From: Carallia brachiata
Taxonomy: Eukaryota > Streptophyta > Magnoliopsida > Malpighiales > Rhizophoraceae
Reading direction: 5' to 3'
Assembly: GCA_021464245.1 (NCBI GenBank)
Contig: JADCRB010000045.1
Location: 830,468-894,467, forward strand
DNA length: 64,000 nucleotides
The notes below the pieces were generated by a model. The model had not been told where the DNA came from. It did no database searches and saw only the letters and a program-made list of their open reading frames with translations. Below, piece after piece: positions 1 to 10,747 of the stretch; the stretch's first letter is position 1, and each line of letters starts with the position of its first letter. The position numbers and the translations under genes are program-made.

Positions 1-633
1 ATACCAATTATATCTTTAAAAAATATTAAAAAATGAAATTAAAGGATATAAAAATAATTGTGAAAAAAAAAAAAAAGTGGAAAGCCGTTGGCACAACGAG
101 CGCAATTTGATCTAATCCCCCAATTTTGAGAGATTGGACAAAGGTGGGCCCAAGGAAAATTCCTAGGACCTACTCTTTTCCTTATTCATTCTTTTTATCA
201 GCCAAACAAGAGAAACTTCACATTTTCATCTCCAGTCCTTCCCTGCAACAAATCTCCTCTCTCAAACAATGTGTTAGACGTATAAAAGCAAGGGGTATCC
301 CTCGTTTTAAGGTTAAAGAGTATTTGCTAACTATTAGAAGTTTACACAAATTTAGAGTTATTTAGTTATGAAGAACTTTTACAACAGTCAGTAGAACATG
401 AACTTAAAATAAAATTTATCAAAAATCAAATTTTTAATCAGCGAACCCACTCTCGTACATTAGAATTTAGACATAACTTTATCAATGTCACTTAAATTTA
501 CAACTTTTTAAATATTTCGATAAATGTGTCATGTATTGCAGTTTTGTTTTGTTTTTCTTTTTTAGGAACTATTAAGATATTTCTAAAAGCTAAAGCAAAT
601 TTTCAGTAAGAGAATGAGGGTTTTAGTATAATA

Positions 634-679
<46 letters not shown>

Positions 680-811
680 TCAAATCAAGTAACCCCTACG
701 GTTGGCAACAAAATCACAGTTTCGCAGAAATAATAATATATCCTACGAAACGACGCCGGCTTAGGGTTGAAGTCATCCCATTTAAAAAAACGACGCAGTA
801 TCCCGAACAGC
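1..811. other. Intergenic / upstream region of the eIF3a gene
   Basis: AT-rich spacer with no supportable gene; the short open frames have no recognisable similarity. It holds a perfect inverted trinucleotide repeat at about 633-680, where an AAT run turns into an ATT run and could fold as a hairpin. The last part is the eIF3a promoter. Confidence 0.6.
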
Positions 812-819
812 TATAAATA
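812..819 (+). promoter_or_regulatory. TATA box of the eIF3a gene
   Basis: A TATAAATA octamer lies about 45 bases upstream of an upstream ATG and about 135 bases upstream of the leader-intron donor at 952. Plant transcription normally starts 25-35 bases downstream of such a box, so I infer a start near 840-850. Promoter identity is inferred from sequence and position only. Confidence 0.55.
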
Positions 820-857
820 AGAAATCTTTATCACTCTTTTTCACGCTTATCGTCCTC

Positions 858-1161
858 ATGCTCTCGCGCAGCCGTCTGGAAGGAACACCAAACCCTCGCA
901 AGCAAAAAATCAGTGACAGCCTCGAATTTGTAATTCGTCCTTCTCTCTCAGGTAAATCTACGATTATTTCCATCGCATTTTGCGTAGTTTTTGATCGATT
1001 TCTTGATTTAATGTTCGGCCTTCTTTTCTTTTTCTTTGTTTGGTCGATTTTGTGAATTTTCTGGTTTATAATTGTTTTAATGTTTTTTTTTTCTTTTCCC
1101 TAATTTTTCTTCTGCGCGTTGTGCAGTATGGCTACTTTTGCGAAACCCGAGAACGCGTTGA
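858..1161 (+). promoter_or_regulatory. Upstream ORF in the eIF3a leader, spliced and overlapping the main start
   Basis: An ATG at 858 opens a frame that runs to the leader-intron donor (exon ends 951, intron 952-1126). After splicing it continues in a different frame through the main ATG at 1128 and stops with TGA at 1159-1161, giving roughly 43 codons. Its ATG context is weak (C at -3, C at +4), while the eIF3a ATG has A at -3 and G at +4 after splicing. Leaky scanning would therefore be expected. Whether it is translated is inference. Confidence 0.45.
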
Positions 1162-4100
1162 AGAGGGCTGAAGGTGAGTGTCGATGGATCCGTTTATAAT
1201 TTACTTGTTTATGAATATAGAATTCTTCGAGAAACCCTAGGAGTTTGTGTTTTAGGTATCTGAATGAGGTTTTTTTTTTGTTATTGTATGTGGTGGTGGT
1301 TGCAGAGCTAATTAATGTTGGCCAGAAGCTGGATGCGCTGCAGGCGCTTCACGATCTGATTACCTCGAAAAGATACAGGGCGTGGCAGAAGACGCTTGAG
1401 AGGATTATGTTTAAGTATGTGGAACTCTGCGTTGACATGAGGAAAGGCCGGTTTGCCAAGGACGGTTTGATTCAGTACGTATAGTTTGTCAACAAGTGAA
1501 TGTTAGTTCGTTGGAGGAGGTGATTAAGCACTTCATGCATCTCTCCACTGAGAAAGCCGAGCAGGCTCGTAGTCAGGCGCAGGCTTTGGAAGAGGCTCTT
1601 GATGTTGATGATCTGGAAGCGGATAAGAGACCGGAAGATCTGATGCTTAGTTATGTTAGTGGAGAGAAGGGGAAAGATAGGTCTGATCGCGAACTGGTTA
1701 CACCATGGTTCAAGTTTTTGTGGGAGACTTATAGGACAGTTCTTGAGATCTTACGGAACAACTCAAAGTTGGAGGCACTGTATGCGGTAATACCTGCCTT
1801 TAAACAAAATGTTCTGTTGTTTTATGTATTCCTTTGTGTATTGTATTACAGCCTTTTCAATTGATTGCCTAAGTTCTAATTTAACTTAATCTGGACCTAC
1901 TCCCTAGGTTGTGATCTTTCACAGACAATATTGTGAGGTTTAGTTTGTCAGGATCTAGGTGATTATCTGAGTGGAAAATTTCCATTACTGCATGTGATAC
2001 AAATAAAGATGTTTTGTTGCATCGAGTGAGATATGGACAGTTGCTGAACTCAATTTTTGGCCTGTAGATGACAGCACACCGAGCCTTCCAATTCTGCAAG
2101 CAGTACAAACGGACAACAGAATTCAGGCGGTTGTGTGAGATCATCAGGAATCATTTGGCTAATCTCAATAAATACAGAGACCAAAGGGATCGACCTGATC
2201 TGTCAGCCCCAGAGAGTTTGCAACTCTATCTTGATACCCGGTTTGAGCAGCTGAAAATTGCTACTGAGCTTGAAATCTGGCAGGTATGCAAATTGATAGA
2301 TAATATATATATATATATATTTGGTTGCATATTTGCTACTCAATATGTGACAGTGCCGCCATTGTCTATGCTTATAATGATTGCGATTCATTTTACTTAT
2401 TGAAATGGCACAGGAGGCTTTTCGGTCTGTGGAAGATATTTACGGCTTAATGTGCATGGTTAAGAAAACTCCAAAGCCATCTTTGATGGTGATTTATTAT
2501 GCTAAGCTGACAGAAGTTTTCTGGATTTCCTCAAGTCATCTTTATCATGCTTACGCATGGCTCAAGCTCTTTACACTCCAGAAAAGCTTCAACAAGAACC
2601 TAAGCCAGAAGGATTTGCAATTAATAGCCTCATCTGTTGTTCTGGCTGCATTGGCGGTGGCCCCGTACAATCAGAAGAGGGGTTCATCGCATCTGGAATT
2701 GGAAAACGAGAAGGACCGCAATTTGAGGATGGCTAATCTGATAGAGTTCAATTTAGAACCCAAACTTGAGAACAGAGAAGTGGTATGTGATTTTTTCAAT
2801 TGCTATTTCAGTCAACATACTTCATTGTCTTCTTTTTTTTTTTTTTATATATATTATGTTTTATTAATTTTTCGTTCTCATGATGTGTTCTGCAGCTCTC
2901 AAGGTCATCCCTTTTGTCAGAACTGGTAAGTTTGAAATGCTTAGCGTTCTCATTGCCACTAATCGTATCTGTATGCATGTGCACAAACATACACATTTAC
3001 ATCTACCCAACACACATGAATATGCACACGCACCCACGGAGTGCTCTTTCTGTACTCACTCAAACATGGGTTTGTGCAATAGGGGTGGTCCCTCTGATTT
3101 ATGATTGAATAATCTTATGAGGAGCTGAAATAGGCACGTGACATTGATGTTGTCTCACTTGGGCATTATTTCTAGGTGTCCAAAGGTGTTCTGACATGTG
3201 CTAGTCAGGAAGTTAAAGATCTGTATGGTCTTTTGGAGAACGAGTTTCTCCCGCTAGACCTTGCGGCAAAGGTACAGCCCTTATTGTCCAAAATTTCCAA
3301 ACTTGGAGGAAAACTTGCTTCAGCTTCTTCTGTGCCAGAAGTGCAACTCTCTCAATATGTTCCTGCCATTGAAAAACTTGCTACTTTAAGGTTGTTGCAA
3401 CAGGTACTCAGCTGGCTCTTTTCTTCTTTATTCTGGGCTTTTTTTTTTTTCATATCGTAGTTTGTATCTTTCTGACATGCCTTTTTCTACTTTTTTCTAG
3501 TTATCACAAGTGTATCAGACAATGATGATTGAGAGTTTATCTCAGATGATCCCTTTCTTTGATTTTTCTACCATAGAGAAGATTTCTGTGGATGCTGTGA
3601 AACATAATTTCATAACTATGAAAGTTGACCATATGAAGAAAAAAATATTGTTTGGCAATCAGGTATGTGCCCTTTCCTGTGCTCATTCTTTGTTAAAAAG
3701 GGAAAAAAACTGTCTGGCAATCTGGTACGTCCCATTTTATTTGCATGGTCCTTGGTACTGTCTGTCTCTTGGCACAAACCATATTGCTAATCTACAACCT
3801 GCACAGCCCCCTTCCCCCAACGAACTGTAGCCAATGAGTTGCATGCCTTTAAAATTATACTACTTTTTGATAATATTCGTTGGCTATTACCTTTTAGGGA
3901 CTTGAATCTGATGGGCTTCGAGATCACATGACTATTCTTGCTGAGTCCCTAAACAAAGCCAGGGCTATGATATATCCTCCAGCAGAAAAATCATCAAAAA
4001 TAGGTGACATTTTACCTAGGTTAGGTGAGATTGTGGAAAAGGAACACAAGAGACTTCTTGCTCGGAAATCAATCATTGAAAAGAGAAAGGAAGAACAAGA

Positions 4101-6120
4101 ACGTCAACTTCTGGAAAAGGTATGCCCATCTAAATAGCCACTATATACATTTAAACTGTTAGCCGATTGGACAGCTTGCATTTGGTCATTTTTCATGGTT
4201 TGTAGTTTTCTTATGGAGGCTTATTGTTTTTAAGGAACGAGAAGAAGAGTCGAGAAGGCTGAAGCAACAGAAGATAACAGAAGAGGCTGAGCAGAAGAGG
4301 CTTGCTGCTGAGTATGAGCAGAGAAAGAATCAGAGGATACTGCGGGAAATAGAGGAGCGGGAACTGGAAGAAGCACGAGCACTACTTGAGGAAACTGAGA
4401 AGCACAGTAAAAGAAAGGGGGGAAAGAAGCCAATCTTAGAAGGAGTTAGTTCAAAATCTGTCTTCATTTAGCTTTTTTTTTTTTTTGGAAAAACTGCCAT
4501 GACTTTGACCATTGTATGTCTGCACAGGAGAAGGTTACAAAGCAAACATTGATGGAAAGGGCTTTGAGCGAGCAGCTCAGGGAGAGGCAGGAAATGGAGA
4601 AGAAGCTACAGAAATTAGCAAAAACAATGGATCACTTTGAAAGAGCAAAAAGAGAAGAGGCAGCTCCGTTGGTTGAAGCTGCCTATCAACAAAGATTAGT
4701 GGAAGAGAGGGTGCTTCATGAACGTGAGCAGCAGGTATCTTTCTGAGTTGTTTTATATTGCATATGTGACCTCAGTAAGAGGTAGCTGTGTTTTCTTTTT
4801 TTTTTTTCCTTGTCACTGTGAAGTTCAATCATGTAGCCCTGAATCATTTTGTTGCTTTTTGTTTCAAATGGTTTTGATTATTGCATAATCTGTGATTACT
4901 TTTACTTTAAGGTTCTGTTTAGAAAATTTCCCTTTACTTTTACTTTTAGGATCTTATTATAATTTTGCTCTTTAACATGATGATTGTGAACCATGCTGTA
5001 GCAAGAGGTAGAGATGAGCAGGCAACGCCATGATGGGGACCTCAGGGAGAAGAACAGGCTTTCTCGGATGTTGGACAACAAGGTCAGTATCCAGTTTGGT
5101 CAGCTGCTGCCTGTGTGTTCAAACACTGTGTGTGTGTGCGCACGTGTATGTGTGTCAGTGGGGAGAGATAGTTGTCTGCTTTCAATTTGATTTGAGTTTA
5201 ATTTGGCTTTTGTTAGTTTACCTTTGACGTCAAAATGAGTTTTCTGTCTTTCTTTCCTTTTGTTGGTAGACAATTTTCAAGGAAAGAGTGATGAACCGTC
5301 GGAGGGCGGAGTTTGACCGGCGGCAAGCAGAGCGCGATCAGAGGATCAATCAAATCATTCAGGCTCGGAAAGTGGAGAGGGCTACTAAGAGGAAGATAAT
5401 ATTCTATGTGACGACTGAGGAGGAGAGACTGAAGAAGCTTCGTGAAGAAGAAGAAGCTTGGAAGCGAGAAGGTGCTTGCATAATATATACTTTATTTATA
5501 TTTTCTCAGGCACTGTCAATGTTTTATAGTTATCTTTATTCATGTTGCGTATCTTATTACCTTTTAAATAGATTGAGTTATGCTTTATCCGGCTTGTGAA
5601 ACATGCAGAGGCTGAGAGGCGCAGGAAAGAAGAAGCTGAGCGAAAGGCAAAGTTGGATGAGATTGCTGAGAAACAGAGACAGAGGGAGCGAGAACTGGAA
5701 GAAAAAGAAAGGCTCAGGAGGGAAGCTCTGCTGGGGAGATCAACTGATGGGCCTGCTAGACCATCAGAGGTTCCTCCTACTGTGTCCCGTCCAGAGCCAG
5801 TTGCTGCTACTGCCGCTGCTGCCACCGCTGCTGCCGCTGCTCCCACTGCTGCACCATCCTCTGGCAAGTATGTGCCCAGGCACCGGAGAACAGAGAACTC
5901 TGGACAAGCCCCACCTGACTCTGATCGTTGGGTTGGTGGAGGCGGCGGCAGACAGGCCCCTCCTCCAGATTCTGACCGCAGGGGTAGCAGTGGGCCTAGG
6001 CATGCCTCTTCAGAGTCTGACCGATGGAGCCGTGGTGGCCCCAGGCAGCCTTCATTGGACTCTGATCGCTGGAGCAGTGGTGGCTCAAAGTCCACATGGT
6101 CTTCGTCGAGGCAACGTTGA
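1128..6120 (+). CDS. TIF3A1: Eukaryotic translation initiation factor 3 subunit A (eIF3a), with a one-base deletion
   Basis: Large scaffold subunit of eIF3, which binds the 40S ribosome during initiation in the cytosol. Coding exons: 1128-1173, 1306-1786, 2068-2283, 2414-2782, 2896-2925, 3176-3403, 3501-3662, 3898-4119, 4235-4444, 4528-4734, 5002-5082, 5270-5471, 5609-6120. The start [20 protein letters not shown] is typical of plant eIF3a. The middle (about 315-500) is the PCI region; about 560-850 is a long Arg/Lys/Glu coiled coil ([13 protein letters not shown]). The tail has an Ala run near 885-900 and four SDRW/SDRR repeats with Gly-rich spacers. All junctions are GT-AG and agree in phase. 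The defect: at 1476-1480 the read is TACGT where the family needs TAC CGT ([14 protein letters not shown]), so the frame hits TAG at 1482-1484. Restoring one base gives exactly 989 codons, the usual family length, so I treat it as an expressed gene with a probable sequence error. Confidence 0.93.
5895..6105 (+). repeat. Four degenerate SDRW repeats in the eIF3a C-terminus
   Basis: Coding repeats of the pattern D/E-S-D-R-W/R followed by a Gly/Ser-rich linker, each about 15-20 residues apart. The DNA copies share an ACTCTGAtCG-like core. Low-complexity SDRW-type tails are common in plant eIF3a; copy number may vary between alleles. Confidence 0.6.
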
Positions 6121-7186
6121 ATGCTGATGAGGGATCTGACAATGCTTAATGCAAGGCATTCATCTCAATGCATTTTAAAAACCGGTGTTTATTTATTGGC
6201 CAAACAAATTTCAAACATCCGAGGGAGCTCTAAGAATTAAAATAAAGTTTTTTTGAGGACTTGCGAGGCAGATCAGCAGTCTGCATTTGTTTTCATTTCC
6301 TTGGTGGTGTTTTTGATTAATGTCAAGATGTAGGTCTGTCAAGCTTTGAACGTTGTTTGTCTGGAGGACTTATAATTTATAATTTACTTTAAGGTATTGA
6401 ATTGATGCATTGTATCAGTTTTGTTATCCGCCCGGTGGTTTTATAATTAACTGCAAACTTTTTACCCGGGCACGGGCTGGTGAACTGTTTCGTCATCACT
6501 GCAATTTAGTTTACCATATTACCAGCAATTGGTTAATGTATTTCAGCAATTGCAATGGCTTCTTATCTCTTCATGTTAAAAAAAACAAAGATTTGCAGGA
6601 GGCACCTTATGAAGATCATATTCATTCTTGCCAAAGGATTGATTAGGTTTTTTTTTTCCCAAATAATAATAAAAATAATAGAGGAAACGTGATGGGTCAT
6701 CCTAAACACCAAAAAATAATAATAATAATAATAATAATAAATGAGTTACGTAACTCGAATAACAGTGATAAACTAATTGGTCACGATGTCTCGAAAAAAA
6801 AAAATAATAATAAAAGAAAAAAAAAGGGTCCAGGGGTCACTGGATAGCTGTAACTTACCCGGAAAGGCTATACTGGGGATTTATGGGCCGGAAGTCATAA
6901 TCGCGGGCTGGCAGTCCTGGCCGTTTAGAGAAAAATGGGCCGTGTCAGTCCTGCATGGCCCATTTGAAATGCGGAACAAAAATGGAACAAAACAACAAAA
7001 AGCTAAAACCCTACCAATCCCCTCCAGAAAACGGCTTGTTTCTTTCAATTAAAGTCTCTGTGGGGAATTTTTTTTTTTTTTTAATAAAAAAAAGACAAAT
7101 AAACTGCTTGGCTGCTGACTTTCAATTTCAATTCGAATTGGCTTTGTTTGCCAAATATTCAGTGAGTGAAAATTCCACACTGAAAA
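6121..7186. other. eIF3a 3' UTR and spacer to the mtSSB gene
   Basis: Start is the eIF3a 3' UTR. It then contains A-rich tracts and an AAT microsatellite at about 6711-6740. The last 150 bases are the mtSSB leader. I see no gene here; the open frames lack coding features. Confidence 0.55.
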
Positions 7187-9512
7187 ATGAGTTCAATTGC
7201 TCTCAGATTTGCTAAGTTGTTAAAAATCTCTGGAGCACCACCACCGCAAGTCTCCTCTTCTATAGGTCACCTCTCTCCCCTCGTCACCTTTGTTTGTTAT
7301 TTATGCGTCTGGGTTCCGTTCACTTCTCGCTTCAGATAGTGTCTGAGTGGTTTTATTCATTTAATTGCTTTGTTTCTTTGAGGAATTTCATCGAACAGTT
7401 TGTGGGAGTTTGGGATATTGTTGGTATTTGAGGAATTTTGAAAATGGGTATCTTTGAGTGGTTAAATTGATTGCGATCTTTGCGTTTGATTTGTAGGGAT
7501 AGGTGTACAGAGAAGCCTGAGGTCCTGGTACTCGACCGGGACACTTGATAGTGATGGTGAAGAATGGAAGAGTGATAAGGAAGAGGAGATTGATGATATT
7601 ACCAATGAAAAGCCGGAGTCACCGGTCCGTGTTGTGGACCCAAAAAGGGGTTGGGAGTTTCGCGGCGTGCATAAGGTATATGACTTTATGTCTTTTGGAG
7701 TTTGAACCTGCCCTTGTGTTCTATAACCTTTGAAGCACCTGTTTGTGATCACAAGGACGGTGAATATCATCAAATTGGACCTTGAATTTGTTATGCCGTG
7801 CTTTAGGGTGGGTATAGTAATTGAATAGGTGTAGTTATGATGCTTGCCTCTGTTCCCTGCACATCACATACTTCCTTTGTGATTTAGATAGCATTTGGAA
7901 ACTCAAGTTTTGGCTACCCATGGAAATGGGTTCATGTGCCAAAACAAAGTAAAATGTTTTCACCGGTTGTAATTGATCTAAGCTCACTGGGGATTATTAT
8001 TTGATGCCCTTTGTATTATTGGTTAACAATTGATAAAAGTACGCTTATGAAACCTAATGGAGATTATGGTATCACTTTTCGCAGTGCTCTTATGTGAACT
8101 CATCCCACTTTGAGTTTCCCTTGCAAAATGGGAAGGGAGCATATAGAAATCTGAATCTCTAATTTCGATTCTTTGAACAGGCAAAAATAGCTTGCTATTC
8201 ATAGCTAATTTAGTTATTAAGATTGATTATGTTTGAAGTATTTCTGACACAAATGCTGAACAGAATAGGTTTCCTAACAGTTAACAGCAAATTATGGATT
8301 ATCTTTTCCTTTGCAAGTTGATTCCAATTTGTAGTTTATTTACAGGCTATAATTTGTGGCAAAGTGGGGCAAGCCCCGTCAGAAGATCTTGAGGAATGGC
8401 CGAACTGTCACTGTGTTCACAGTTGGAACGGGGGCTTATTTGACCAAAGAATTGTGGGAGAGAAGGACTTGCCGAGACCTGCTCAGTGGCATCGGATTGC
8501 TGTGCATAATGAATCCCTTTCAGCTTATGCAGTTAAACAACTTGCCAAAAAGTATATACCATTCTGTTATTTTAATTTCAAAATGCCTGTATCATTTAGC
8601 TTGATGACAAAATGAGGAACTTTTTTAGGCGCTTGTCACTCGTTTGACCCCTGCATCAAGCAACATGGACTCAAGCATAACTCATCTTATGGGTTGTTGC
8701 AGGGGCTATTGCTATGAGAAAAAAAAAAAAAAAAAAATAAATCGGAAGAAAAATCTTTATTTTTCTGTTAAGTTGTTTTCTCTTATGAATGGTTTTGGCT
8801 GCAGTTCTTCTGTTTATGTTGAAGGTGACATCGAAATTAGGGTTTACAATGACAGCATCAGTGGTGCAATCAAAAATATTCCCGAGATCTGTGTTCGTTC
8901 GAATGGTAAAAAATGTTATTTAGTTTACCTTACTTCCCCAGTGTTCATATCAATGTTGCTTACAAATGTTTTGTTTGTAGTTTGAGCTAATCTCATTTAC
9001 ATGCCTGCACATGTAATATTGGCCACAGTGTAGTCCTAGGAGCACAAGAGACATGCATAAAAGTTTCTGGCCTACTTGCCCAATGTTGTCTCTTATATTT
9101 TTGTTGCTCACCAGATAAGGATGCCAGTGTTCCTAATTCTGCAGTTACTTTGTGAATTAATTCCTGTAGGGAAAGTTCGCCTTATTAAGGGTGGAGAAAG
9201 CATCAGCAATATTGCCTTTGACGACTTGCGTAAGCTTTTCTTTTTCTCTACCTGCTACTTGTTAATGTCATTCCATTTCTTATTACCGTTTTGGTTGGAA
9301 AAATTTCTCCTGAGGTTTTCCTTGGTGTGGTAGTGTGTTTTTTTGCAATCATTGATAGTCATGTTACTGAGTCCTACAAACCAGAAAAAAAAAAAAAAAA
9401 TCATTGGGTTGTAATTGCAGGTTTTTCTGAGCGTCAAGCTTCCCAATTTTATTTTCTTTATCTTGTAACTAAGAAAAGCCGATTTACTGCAGGAGAGGGA
9501 CTGTTTAGTTGA
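7187..9512 (+). CDS. MTSSB: Mitochondrial single-stranded DNA-binding protein (SSB family, OB fold)
   Basis: Binds ssDNA in mitochondria for replication and recombination. Exons: 7187-7265, 7497-7675, 8346-8551, 8805-8905, 9170-9229, 9493-9512; all GT-AG. The N-terminus (MSSIALRFAKLLKISG) looks like a mitochondrial presequence. The OB-fold core follows RGWEFRGVHKAIICGKVGQA and continues with AQWHRIAVHNESLSAYAVKQ, NSSVYVEGDIEIRVYND and the ending FDDLREGLFS, all as in plant mtSSB. Oddity: after GQAP (ends 8378) the frame reads a foreign stretch of about 18 residues. The expected QKILRNGRTVTVFTVGTG lies in another frame at 8380-8432, and the correct frame resumes at LFDQ (8436). Two missing bases near 8378-8380 plus one missing G in the G run at 8430-8434 explain this; the net loss is three, so the ORF stays open. 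Identity is certain; the true sequence of that strand is not. Confidence 0.92.
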
Positions 9513-10171
9513 GGTTTGGTCGGCACATTGTGGAATTCGCAGTCCCACAAAGCAGGAAGCCAGACCCTCTAATCTTTGAAAGGAATGGACACTGTCCTAG
9601 CTAGTCTGTTTTTGCAAAGAATAGATTATGTCCTAGCTAGTCTGATTTTACGGACGAAGAGAAATTGTAACTTCTTCAGTGTTTCTGTCTTAAGAATTTG
9701 TTGTTTGGCAATTATTATTCTAATTTTTCCTCCTCTTTTCTTTTAATTACTCTGTACCCGCTCTCTCTGCTACTTTATATATAATTACTTGTCCTAATGA
9801 TGATTTATTTGATGTGCATTGGTACGACAGTAATCAGAATGATGGAAATGATGATATTGGCTGTAAAGTGTTTTTTTCGTTCTTTATTCCCGTTGATATT
9901 ACATATTCAAGTCAGAAAAATCAAAAACAAGAGTCATATGTAAGTTTATCAGAGGGTTTTATGATGTTTTCTGGCGTGGAAACCACAATTTATTTGCAGA
10001 ATATCGGGCATCAAGGGATGCAACAAACTCTAAAGCAAAGAAAATGGTAACATCCCGAATTATAGGTACGGAAAAAGGTTTGCCGGCAGAAAAATTTAAT
10101 TACAAAATGTTTAAAAATCAGTAAGTTTTTTTTATGAGAAAATTTAAAGTTAAAAAAAAATATATTGTTTT
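9513..10171. other. Spacer downstream of mtSSB
   Basis: 3' UTR of mtSSB followed by AT-rich spacer. No gene or clear repeat seen before the LTR-like repeat that begins at 10172. Confidence 0.5.
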
Positions 10172-10374
10172 TGTAAAGATTTGTAAAAGTATATGCCCAA
10201 TAACTTAAACGGATAACAAGAGAGAAAAAGTAAGTAATATTAAATGAACTTTTAGACATTACATTTTATCTAAAACTTTAAAGTTTAGGTTATGAGTTTT
10301 CTAACCACACTTATGTATTACTTTATTCTTCCATTCTTTTCTAATATGAGACTTTTACATTTTATACTCTAACA
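10172..10374. repeat. Left LTR-like repeat of the TRIM-like element
   Basis: Begins TG, ends CA, and aligns end to end with 10546-10747; contains the shared AATATGAGACTTTTACATTT segment near its end. Confidence 0.6.
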
Positions 10375-10545
10375 TGCCCCTCTCACGCGAAAACTCAACT
10401 CACATGAGATGGACCCTACTCACTTGGACTGGAAGAGTGAACAAACACCGAAAGTCCAATTCACTTGAGTTGGATCCAACTCACATGGACTGACTTTAAT
10501 TCACCATTAAATGTGAGGGGCAACAACATTCGGACTCTAATATTA

Positions 10546-10747
10546 TGTAAAGATTTGTAAAAGTATAAGTTCAATACCTTAAACAGAAAACAATAAAGAA
10601 AAATTAAGTAATATTAAATGAGTTTTTGGACGTCACATCTTAGCTAAAATCTTAAAATTTAAATTATGGTTTTCTAACTACACATATATATTGTTTTACT
10701 CTTCCCTTCTTTTTCAATATGAGACTTTTATATTTTATACTCTAACA
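10546..10747. repeat. Right LTR-like repeat of the TRIM-like element
   Basis: Second copy of the 10172-10374 repeat, one base shorter, with scattered substitutions. Confidence 0.6.

Larger units (their letters stand above)
10172..10747. mobile_element. TRIM-like element: two direct LTR-like repeats with a short internal region
   Basis: Two direct repeats of about 203 and 202 bases (10172-10374 and 10546-10747) each start TGTAAAGATTTGTAAAAG and end CTCTAACA, so they have the TG...CA ends of LTRs. The internal part is only about 171 bases and has no coding capacity; it starts TGCCCCTCTCAC and ends with GTGAGGGGCAACA, which are near-complementary. Flanks are gtttt and atttt, a possible imperfect 5-base target duplication. 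Size and layout fit a terminal-repeat retrotransposon in miniature. The LTRs differ at many sites, so it is old. A tandem duplication of another repeat is the alternative. Confidence 0.6.

Noticed and set aside
1470..1490. Programmed ribosomal frameshift in eIF3a
   Set aside because: No slippery heptamer or downstream structure is evident, no such event is known to me for eIF3a, and similar indels occur in four other genes here.
5496..6095. 199-residue open frame antisense to the eIF3a C-terminus
   Set aside because: It lies opposite a GC-rich repetitive coding region, which leaves the reverse frame open; it has no family signature and runs through an intron boundary.
5603..6127. 174-residue plus-strand frame over the last eIF3a exon
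   Set aside because: Shifted-frame shadow of the real reading frame; Leu-rich low-complexity output of the Ala-codon run.
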